In this document: in pieces, positions 1 through 7,491 of the stretch
How the letters are laid out: every line of letters begins with the position of its first letter
Position numbering within the stretch: position 1 is the first letter of the stretch
From: Flammula alnicola
Lineage: Eukaryota; Basidiomycota; Agaricomycetes; Agaricales; Strophariaceae
NCBI GenBank assembly: GCA_015499995.1
Contig: JADNRV010000001.1
Span: 1,364,001-1,428,000, forward strand
DNA: 64,000 nucleotides
Direction: 5' to 3'
Position numbers and translations under genes: made by a program
Notes under the pieces: model-generated
Database searches by the model: none
What the model was told of the DNA's origin: nothing
Seen by the model: the letters and a program-made list of their open reading frames with translations, nothing else

Positions 1-874
1 CTAAAGGCCTTAATTATGTAATACAAATTTAGCCAATTTAGAAATCACTTAGGCCGCTCTCTCGCGACGCGACGCGACTCAGACTCGGTGAACTTGCGGC
101 GAACAAATCAGAATATGTAGGATCCATAATCACGCACATTTGTATAAAGGTTGTGAAATTTCTTTCTTTGCAGCGTGATTCCGCAGTAGCCACTACATAG
201 GGCGGCAATGAGTTGAAGTTTGGCGATTTCAAAAAGTTGGTCCACTAAGTAGTACTAGTAGTAAATTCAAGGAAAGGCTCTCCGCGGTTAAGAATGCACG
301 TTTCACTAGACCGGACAAAGACCGAGGGGAAAAAATGTCTAATTTCTTCCATCGTCTTAACAGCGCAACCCAGTGACAAACTTTTGGGCCCATGGTAAGG
401 AGTTGGAAGTTTTAAACTGCTGCGAAACGTGAACAAGAAATAGAAGCGTAGTGTAGTGCGTGTGAAGGTCAACGCGTCCGGGACCGGGATGGAGATGCAC
501 TGCCTAGAAGAAGGCCGAGCTCACCTCGCACAGCACAGCATTAAAACAATACTTATGCTGACTCTTCTATGTATGTCCATGCCATTGTGGAGACCTTGAA
601 CACCCATTGCTCCCGTGGTAGTTACGGGAACATACGATTGAGGATAGATTGAGGATGGCTAGCACATGAATGGAGACAGATGGTAACATTGGAGGATTGG
701 ATAACCAATGAGCGAAGACGCAGCGGCATTTGAATGATATTTGAAAGGCAAGATGGTAACTGGATGGATGGCATGGAGCAAGCGATCTGCAATTGTTGAC
801 TTGGACCACGTGATTGATAAATTGGATAGTGTGGACCACTCTTCTCCTCCTCCGCTCCTTACTCCTCCTCATAC
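1..874. other. Upstream region of the Bem1-like gene, no gene recognised
   Basis: Short open frames occur on both strands but none shows a recognisable motif or a plausible exon structure. A CACGTG E-box lies at 807-812, about 60 bases before the Bem1-like start codon, and pyrimidine-rich sequence (about 840-870) directly precedes that ATG, as is common at fungal promoters. Nothing else is supported. Confidence 0.5.
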
Positions 875-3004
875 ATGTGGGCTTTGCGAAAGTCCCTCAA
901 CGGGAACAGAGATTCCTCGTCTCGCCCACAAATTTCCACCCCTGTGCCCCTTCCAGCCGTCTCAAAGCCTCCGTCCGCAATATTACCCCCTCAGAAAGTC
1001 ATCCGCGCTCTTTCCACCTACAGATCACAAGCACCACAAGAGCTTTCCTTCGTCAAGGGCGACTTCTTCTATGTCCTCAAGGATGTCGACACAGCAGGTG
1101 CATGGTACGAAGCACACAACCCAGTCTCTGGTGCGCGAGGCCTAGTCCCAAGATCCATGTTTGAAGAGTTTGGCAAGAATGCCGCATCGTCAGTGCCACA
1201 TTTTTCTCATGCCTTGTCCTCGATATTAAATATGTTGTCTTCCAGGAATCGTATTTCACAGGCCGGCTCAAAGTTTATGGGATCGCCCCCAATGTCTCCA
1301 CGATCGGAGCCTGCAACTCCAGCACCCAAAACACAGGTCTTCTACGCAATTGTGCTTCACGACTTCAGCGCAGAACGGGCAGATGAACTCGATGCAAAAC
1401 GTGGGGATGCTATCACCGTCGTCGCCCAATCCAATCGTGAATGGTTCGTTGCAAAACCTATCGGCCGTCTCGGTCGACCAGGCCTAATCCCTGTATCCTT
1501 CGTTGAGATCCACGACCCGGCTACTGGGAAAGCAATCCCCGACGTTGAGGGTCTAATGGATCGCGGAGAATTACCCAAGGTTGAAGACTGGAAGCGTGCC
1601 ATGCTCACTTACAAACAGAACAGTATCGCCTTGGGCGTTATTGATGCACCCGCCAAAGGTCCAGTCTCAAACAGCACCTACACCACCCCTCAGGTCCCGC
1701 AGATGGCCCAAAATTCTCTGCCAACGGGAGATCCTCCTCGCCCCATATCCCCCGACCCTCTTCCGGAGGGCATTCTTCTTTCCGCGGACGTCGTCTCTTT
1801 CCATTACGAAATGGACGATTACTGGTTCCGAATCGACGCTATCTACCAACCCTATAGCCGGCCCGGTCAGGTTAAATTACCTCCTTCGAAGCAGCTGGTC
1901 CTATTCCGCCAATACAACGATTTCTATGATTTTCAGGTTTCGTTGTTGGAGACATTTCCCCGGGAGGCCGGCCGAGAACCTCCCGAACCGAGGACACTTC
2001 CTTACATGCCTGGCCCTGCTCAAGACGTTGACGACGCATTGACAGCGACGCGAAGAAGCGAACTCGATGACTATGTGCATTCCCTTTGCAACTTGGGCAA
2101 AACTGGCGGACGGTACATCCTCGAGCACGTAGTGGCCCGGAAGTTTTTGGCCCTGAAACCCGGTGATGTCGAAAATGAAGGCGAGCCACGAACTCAGGAG
2201 ATTGAGGCTCTCTTTGGCAATGAATCTCCGGACGACATGTACGGAAATGATATATACGACGTCCGTGAGCAAATGGGTCGTATGAATGTCCAGGACGGAC
2301 CCCACAGCGACGGCTCAGATTATGAAGATGAGGGGTATGCACCATCGCCCCAACGCAAGGATTATGACCGAGAACGACATCCGTACCAACAAGGAAACCA
2401 GCGATATCCAGACGACAACAACCTCCGCCTCCACGCCCACGCACAAAACCATCAACGATCAGCCTCTTCGTCATCCTTCAACCATCCTTCAGGTGGTCAT
2501 GGCTCAAATTCTCGGTCAAACTCGCCGCTGCACAGAGAAGTGGAACGAAACGGTTCGCCGCAACCCAGGCAGCATCATAACGGCTACCCCAGCTCCGGCG
2601 GGAACGGACGATGGAACGACAACGGGTACCAACCGAACGGCGGGACGCCCTCGACGGACTCGTTCCGCTCCTCACAAGCCATGTCCTCCCGCTCGCGCTC
2701 GCACTCGACGGCGACGACGACGACGAACGTGAACACGCCGCCCATCTCCGCGGCGAACCCGCAGACGGCGTTCGTCAAGATCAAGATCTTCAACCAGATC
2801 GCGGACGACCTTATTGCGATACGCGTGCACCCCAAGGTGTCGCATGCGGAGCTGATGGATAAGGTGCAGACGCGGCTGGGCGCCGAGGTGGGCAGTCTGC
2901 GGTACCGCGATAGTATGACGAATACTTTTGTGGGTCTGGATTCGGATGATGAGCTGAGGGCGTGGATGGAGGCGACCGATAAGCATGTGCTATATGCTGA
3001 TTGA
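875..3004 (+). CDS. BEM1: Bem1/Scd2-like polarity scaffold (SH3-SH3-PX-PB1)
   Basis: Scaffold that in yeasts joins Cdc42, its exchange factor Cdc24 and PAK kinases at sites of polarised growth. One long frame encodes up to 709 residues. SH3-1 is at about 43-99 and SH3-2 at about 156-213. A PX domain (about 300-428) should bind phosphoinositides, and a C-terminal PB1 domain (about 632-709) would be the Cdc24 partner. The order SH3-SH3-PX-PB1 is diagnostic of the family. The stretch between PX and PB1 is Ser/Gly/His/Asn-rich and probably disordered. A 57-base segment at 1189-1245 (GTCAGT...TTCCAG) has intron-like ends and a length divisible by three. It falls between the two SH3 domains and is probably a spliced intron, giving about 690 residues. 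The ATG at 875 gives a short basic N-terminus. The PB1-coding end is markedly GC-rich compared with the 5' part. Confidence 0.93.
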   Translation: MWALRKSLNGNRDSSSRPQISTPVPLPAVSKPPSAILPPQKVIRALSTYRSQAPQELSFVKGDFFYVLKDVDTAGAWYEAHNPVSGARGLVPRSMFEEFGKNAASSVPHFSHALSSILNMLSSRNRISQAGSKFMGSPPMSPRSEPATPAPKTQVFYAIVLHDFSAERADELDAKRGDAITVVAQSNREWFVAKPIGRLGRPGLIPVSFVEIHDPATGKAIPDVEGLMDRGELPKVEDWKRAMLTYKQNSIALGVIDAPAKGPVSNSTYTTPQVPQMAQNSLPTGDPPRPISPDPLPEGILLSADVVSFHYEMDDYWFRIDAIYQPYSRPGQVKLPPSKQLVLFRQYNDFYDFQVSLLETFPREAGREPPEPRTLPYMPGPAQDVDDALTATRRSELDDYVHSLCNLGKTGGRYILEHVVARKFLALKPGDVENEGEPRTQEIEALFGNESPDDMYGNDIYDVREQMGRMNVQDGPHSDGSDYEDEGYAPSPQRKDYDRERHPYQQGNQRYPDDNNLRLHAHAQNHQRSASSSSFNHPSGGHGSNSRSNSPLHREVERNGSPQPRQHHNGYPSSGGNGRWNDNGYQPNGGTPSTDSFRSSQAMSSRSRSHSTATTTTNVNTPPISAANPQTAFVKIKIFNQIADDLIAIRVHPKVSHAELMDKVQTRLGAEVGSLRYRDSMTNTFVGLDSDDELRAWMEATDKHVLYAD
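1189..1245 (+). other. Probable in-frame 57-nt intron in the Bem1-like gene
   Basis: The segment starts GTCAGT and ends TTCCAG. Its 57 bases are divisible by three and contain no stop codon, so reading through adds 19 residues between the two SH3 domains. Its size and ends match other introns in this window. Whether it is always removed cannot be decided from sequence alone. Confidence 0.6.
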
Positions 3005-3409
3005 TGGAAGACGTTTGTTTTCTTCCAGGTCGCTGCTTGGCCTGATTTCTTTTTCTCGGCTCTCTCTCGTAGCATGCGAGACAGACAGACAGTCCACTTC
3101 GTTCTTGCCCTATTGACTGTTCCCATGTCTTTATTTCTCTACTCTCGCTTTCTTTCTTTCTTTTGTTTCTATCTCATTCAGACTTTCGTATCCCCACCTC
3201 CAGGTTACTGTACTTTACCTTTTTCGTGGCACTTACTGCTAGATAATTTTTCTTCTTAGTATGCCGTGAGTATCTTTTGTAGGAGTATTTGGTGTACCTA
3301 TATTGGATAGGCGATGTACGAGAGAAGTTCAAATGAAATTATGACTTGTAATCGATACAAAAGTGGGTCAGCGTGCCTGTGCACGCCACATTGTCTCGTC
3401 TTGGTAGTG
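3005..3409. other. 3' region of the Bem1-like gene up to the transposon array
   Basis: AT- and pyrimidine-rich sequence with no convincing open frame. It holds the 3' UTR of the Bem1-like gene and a short (GACA)n-like run near 3079-3091. The last eight bases before the array (3410-3417) are the left target-site duplication, listed separately. Confidence 0.5.
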
Positions 3410-3417
3410 ATGTCAAC
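3410..3417. repeat. Left target-site duplication of the element array (ATGTCAAC)
   Basis: The octamer ATGTCAAC lies directly left of the first terminal inverted repeat. The same octamer is found directly right of the last copy at 6750-6757. An exact 8-bp direct repeat bracketing sequence with inverted termini is the typical footprint of hAT-superfamily transposition. Confidence 0.8.
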
Positions 3418-3443
3418 GGTTGACCGATCAATAGTCTGGGTAA

Positions 3444-3473
3444 TTATCTGCCCGGCAAGCTCCGGGCAGATAA
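3444..3473. repeat. Subterminal hairpin in each array copy (shown for copy 1)
   Basis: A perfect 12-bp inverted repeat (3444-3455 with 3462-3473, arms TTATCTGCCCGG) surrounds a 6-base loop. It lies just inside the left terminal repeat and recurs every 668 bp. It contains two copies of the TATCTGCC motif in opposite orientation, which may be transposase-binding subterminal sites. Confidence 0.7.
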
Positions 3474-3641
3474 CTTTATGACGAAAATGTCGCAAATTAT
3501 GGCATCAAATATGCCCTCTAAGCTCTAAAAATTCGGTCGTACACAGATAATGGGTCATTCAAGACTTCTCTCTCTTCAGAATTATTATTTTTGCAATGAA
3601 AGGCTCACATTTCACAAATTAGGTATCTGCCCACTCAGAAA

Positions 3642-3663
3642 GTTATCTGCCATGGCAGATAAC
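3642..3663. repeat. 22-bp perfect palindrome in each array copy (shown for copy 1)
   Basis: The arms GTTATCTGCCA and its complement form a 22-bp palindrome without a loop, carrying two more TATCTGCC motifs. It recurs every 668 bp and is followed directly by CACGTGA. A further TATCTGCC sits about 20 bases before it, so each element carries five copies of this octamer. Confidence 0.7.
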
Positions 3664-4085
3664 TCACGTGATATTTTCCCGCGCATCTGACACTCTTGCT
3701 CCTGCTGGATCGGCTCTTGCGCACTCGATAGAGGCTCAAATAAATTACGGAAATAGCTGAAATTTTTAGATATACTTTACATTAGTAACTAAAATGCCTG
3801 GGGTAAATTTTGAGGCATCAAACAGGTTATTGAGCTCAATATTCAAAAAACAATACCTGAAAGCCACTGAAAATCTATCTGGCTGCGCGCAGAATGTGCA
3901 CCAGGCATTTTTTGACATTTTGTGGACAGCAGAAATGAAATTTAGAGCTAGTTTAAGCTAGGAAAAATCCCCTGAGGGATCAGAGCTGTCCAGTGAATTC
4001 TCTCTCTTTTCCTCTTTTTTTGAATTCTTTTTCTTACTTCTGACCGTGAAAATACCCAGACTATTGATGGGAAAACCGTCAACAC

Positions 4086-4745
4086 CGTTGACCGATCAAT
4101 AGTCTGGGTAATTATCTGCCCGGCAAGCTCCGGGCAGATAACTTTATGACGAAAATGTCGCAAATTATGGCATCAAATATGCCCTCTAAGCTCTAAAAAT
4201 TCGGTCGTACACAGATAATGGGTCATTCAAGACTTCTCTCTCTTCAGAATTATTATTTTTGCAATGAAAGGCTCACATTTCACAAATTAGGTATCTGCCC
4301 ACTCAGAAAGTTATCTGCCATGGCAGATAACTCACGTGATATTTTCCCGCGCATCTGACACTCTTGCTCCTGCTGGATCGGCTCTTGCGCACTCGATAGA
4401 GGCTCAAATAAATTACGGAAATAGCTGAAATTTTTAGATATACTTTACATTAGTAACTAAAATGCCTGGGGTAAATTTTGAGGCATCAAACAGGTTATTG
4501 AGCTCAATATTCAAAAAACAATACCTGAAAGCCACTGAAAATCTATCTGGCTGCGCGCAGAATGTGCACCAGGCATTTTTTGACATTTTGTGGACAGCAG
4601 AAATGAAATTTAGAGCTAGTTTAAGCTAGGAAAAATCCCCTGAGGGATCAGAGCTGTCCAGTGAATTCTCTCTCTTTTCCTCTTTTTTTGAATTCTTTTT
4701 CTTACTTCTGACCGTGAAAATACCCAGACTATTGATGGGAAAACC
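4086..4745. mobile_element. Array copy 2 (660 bp)
   Basis: Appears identical by eye to copy 1 except that its first base is C. It is preceded by the 8-bp spacer GTCAACAC at 4078-4085. Confidence 0.85.
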
Positions 4746-4753
4746 GTCAACAC

Positions 4754-5413
4754 CGTTGACCGATCAATAGTCTGGGTAATTATCTGCCCGGCAAGCTCCG
4801 GGCAGATAACTTTATGACGAAAATGTCGCAAATTATGGCATCAAATATGCCCTCTAAGCTCTAAAAATTCGGTCGTACACAGATAATGGGTCATTCAAGA
4901 CTTCTCTCTCTTCAGAATTATTATTTTTGCAATGAAAGGCTCACATTTCACAAATTAGGTATCTGCCCACTCAGAAAGTTATCTGCCATGGCAGATAACT
5001 CACGTGATATTTTCCCGCGCATCTGACACTCTTGCTCCTGCTGGATCGGCTCTTGCGCACTCGATAGAGGCTCAAATAAATTACGGAAATAGCTGAAATT
5101 TTTAGATATACTTTACATTAGTAACTAAAATGCCTGGGGTAAATTTTGAGGCATCAAACAGGTTATTGAGCTCAATATTCAAAAAACAATACCTGAAAGC
5201 CACTGAAAATCTATCTGGCTGCGCGCAGAATGTGCACCAGGCATTTTTTGACATTTTGTGGACAGCAGAAATGAAATTTAGAGCTAGTTTAAGCTAGGAA
5301 AAATCCCCTGAGGGATCAGAGCTGTCCAGTGAATTCTCTCTCTTTTCCTCTTTTTTTGAATTCTTTTTCTTACTTCTGACCGTGAAAATACCCAGACTAT
5401 TGATGGGAAAACC
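4754..5413. mobile_element. Array copy 3 (660 bp)
   Basis: Appears identical by eye to copy 2. It is preceded by the spacer GTCAACAC at 4746-4753. Confidence 0.85.
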
Positions 5414-5421
5414 GTCAACAC

Positions 5422-6081
5422 CGTTGACCGATCAATAGTCTGGGTAATTATCTGCCCGGCAAGCTCCGGGCAGATAACTTTATGACGAAAATGTCGCAAA
5501 TTATGGCATCAAATATGCCCTCTAAGCTCTAAAAATTCGGTCGTACACAGATAATGGGTCATTCAAGACTTCTCTCTCTTCAGAATTATTATTTTTGCAA
5601 TGAAAGGCTCACATTTCACAAATTAGGTATCTGCCCACTCAGAAAGTTATCTGCCATGGCAGATAACTCACGTGATATTTTCCCGCGCATCTGACACTCT
5701 TGCTCCTGCTGGATCGGCTCTTGCGCACTCGATAGAGGCTCAAATAAATTACGGAAATAGCTGAAATTTTTAGATATACTTTACATTAGTAACTAAAATG
5801 CCTGGGGTAAATTTTGAGGCATCAAACAGGTTATTGAGCTCAATATTCAAAAAACAATACCTGAAAGCCACTGAAAATCTATCTGGCTGCGCGCAGAATG
5901 TGCACCAGGCATTTTTTGACATTTTGTGGACAGCAGAAATGAAATTTAGAGCTAGTTTAAGCTAGGAAAAATCCCCTGAGGGATCAGAGCTGTCCAGTGA
6001 ATTCTCTCTCTTTTCCTCTTTTTTTGAATTCTTTTTCTTACTTCTGACCGTGAAAATACCCAGACTATTGATGGGAAAACC
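5422..6081. mobile_element. Array copy 4 (660 bp)
   Basis: Appears identical by eye to copy 2. It is preceded by the spacer GTCAACAC at 5414-5421. Confidence 0.85.
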
Positions 6082-6089
6082 GTCAACAC

Positions 6090-6749
6090 CGTTGACCGAT
6101 CAATAGTCTGGGTAATTATCTGCCCGGCAAGCTCCGGGCAGATAACTTTATGACGAAAATGTCGCAAATTATGGCATCAAATATGCCCTCTAAGCTCTAA
6201 AAATTCGGTCGTACACAGATAATGGGTCATTCAAGACTTCTCTCTCTTCAGAATTATTATTTTTGCAATGAAAGGCTCACATTTCACAAATTAGGTATCT
6301 GCCCACTCAGAAAGTTATCTGCCATGGCAGATAACTCACGTGATATTTTCCCGCGCATCTGACACTCTTGCTCCTGCTGGATCGGCTCTTGCGCACTCGA
6401 TAGAGGCTCAAATAAATTACGGAAATAGCTGAAATTTTTAGATATACTTTACATTAGTAACTAAAATGCCTGGGGTAAATTTTGAGGCATCAAACAGGTT
6501 ATTGAGCTCAATATTCAAAAAACAATACCTGAAAGCCACTGAAAATCTATCTGGCTGCGCGCAGAATGTGCACCAGGCATTTTTTGACATTTTGTGGACA
6601 GCAGAAATGAAATTTAGAGCTAGTTTAAGCTAGGAAAAATCCCCTGAGGGATCAGAGCTGTCCAGTGAATTCTCTCTCTTTTCCTCTTTTTTTGAATTCT
6701 TTTTCTTACTTCTGACCGTGAAAATACCCAGACTATTGATGGGAAAACC
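6090..6749. mobile_element. Array copy 5 (660 bp), right edge of the array
   Basis: Appears identical by eye to copy 2. It is preceded by the spacer GTCAACAC at 6082-6089 and followed not by that spacer but by ATGTCAAC at 6750-6757, which matches the left flank of the whole array. Confidence 0.85.
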
Positions 6750-6757
6750 ATGTCAAC
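6750..6757. repeat. Right target-site duplication of the element array (ATGTCAAC)
   Basis: Exact copy of the octamer at 3410-3417, placed directly after the right terminal repeat of copy 5. Confidence 0.8.
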
Positions 6758-6768
6758 CGCCATCACTA

Positions 6769-7107
6769 AGGTAGGGCTCATGCATACTCGACAAGCCTCC
6801 ACGTGAAGTGACAGAGTGTGACAATGTGCATATGATCTTGGGCCCCCGCCATCGTCCACTCAAAATCTCTCATCACGTGCATTCAAGAATGTGGACCTGA
6901 ACACTTAAATCTTCAAAAACAACCTCCACACTTCGTTTGTAAAAAATTTGCTTCCTGAGATCCATTTTAAATACATTTCTCCATCGTTCTCAGGAAGCAG
7001 AATTTTTTAAAATTTCCGTGAAACTCTCGTTTTGCAAAAATGCTGTTCTGTCACGTAAGTAACGCGCAAGTCACGTGTGGCTTGTCGAGTATGCATGAGC
7101 CCTACCT
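6769..7107. mobile_element. 339-bp TA-flanked foldback MITE (Tc1/mariner-like footprint)
   Basis: Perfect 29-bp terminal inverted repeats lie at 6769-6797 and 7079-7107 (ends AGGTAGGGCTCATGC). TA dinucleotides flank them at 6767-6768 and 7108-7109, the footprint of Tc1/mariner-type elements. A second nested inverted repeat of about 19-20 bp (6942-6960 with 6988-7007, core GCTTCCTGAGA) sits at the centre, so the element could fold back as a long hairpin. It has no coding capacity. It starts 12 bases after the right duplication of the 660-bp array. Confidence 0.8.
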
Positions 7108-7109
7108 TA

Positions 7110-7491
7110 CCTTTCCAGATGCCCGATATGTGACAGATATGCTGATCCAGACTCCAATTGACGTTTTGTCCGAAAAGTGACATTCGGATCAAGGCCCTGG
7201 TTCAACTGGACGAATATTGGAACGTTGGCCTCTTGTCGGAACACATTATGAGGCCTGAAAAGCTCGAGACCGAGCAAAGAGGCACAAATGGGGTACAAGT
7301 TTGGCGGCGAAAAAGTCTGAACAAATTTATAATCATATTTGGTTTGTCATGAATGATGAGAGACTTTAACTCACAACCCGAGGAGACCTAGTCACACACG
7401 GGTCCGGAACCAGTAGACTCGGCCTCTGCTCTTGTCCTACTTCCAAGCCTACTTTGGTGTCATCTGTGCTCTGTCTCCAATACCACGCCTA
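7110..7491. other. Upstream region of the F-box-like gene
   Basis: No recognisable gene. The frame of the F-box-like protein stays open about 20 codons upstream of its first ATG, but without an ATG, so this stretch is read as promoter and 5' UTR. Confidence 0.5.

Larger units (their letters stand above)
3418..4077. mobile_element. Array copy 1 (660 bp)
   Basis: Left terminal repeat begins GGTTGACC at 3418 and the right terminal repeat ends GGGAAAACC at 4077. The right end, read as its complement, starts GGTTTTCCC and then matches the left end from ATCAATAGTCTGGGTA onward. This is the only copy whose first base is G. Confidence 0.85.
3418..6749. mobile_element. Tandem array of five 660-bp hAT-like non-autonomous elements
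   Basis: The 3332 bp are built as 5 x 660 bp elements plus 4 x 8 bp spacers, period 668 bp, all head-to-tail. Each copy has about 28-bp terminal inverted repeats with four mismatches. Their shared core is ATCAATAGTCTGGGTA, facing inward at both ends. Copies appear identical by eye, apart from the first base, which is G in copy 1 and C in copies 2-5. All four spacers read GTCAACAC, while the outer flanks carry a different octamer, ATGTCAAC, as an exact direct repeat. There is no transposase gene; the longest frames are about 70 codons. TIRs plus 8-bp duplication point to a hAT-type MITE moved by a transposase encoded elsewhere. One outer duplication suggests that a multimer inserted once, or that a single insertion was later amplified. 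An assembly error in copy number is possible. Confidence 0.85.

Noticed and set aside
1872..2474. Long minus-strand frame opposite the Bem1-like gene
   Set aside because: It is an antisense shadow of a conserved coding exon with no recognisable motif.
3418..6749. CRISPR-like or satellite interpretation of the regular 668-bp repeat
   Set aside because: The unit is far too long for CRISPR, spacers are identical, and inverted ends plus an outer 8-bp duplication identify mobile elements instead of a plain satellite.
3948..6859. Five near-identical minus-strand frames of about 71 codons repeated every 668 bp
   Set aside because: They lie wholly inside the repeated element, cross its terminal repeats, and show no protein motif; they are a by-product of the repeat.
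7432..7491. Upstream extension of the F-box-like protein
   Set aside because: The extension opens with a TTG codon and adds a non-conserved segment; the first ATG at 7492 is the better start.
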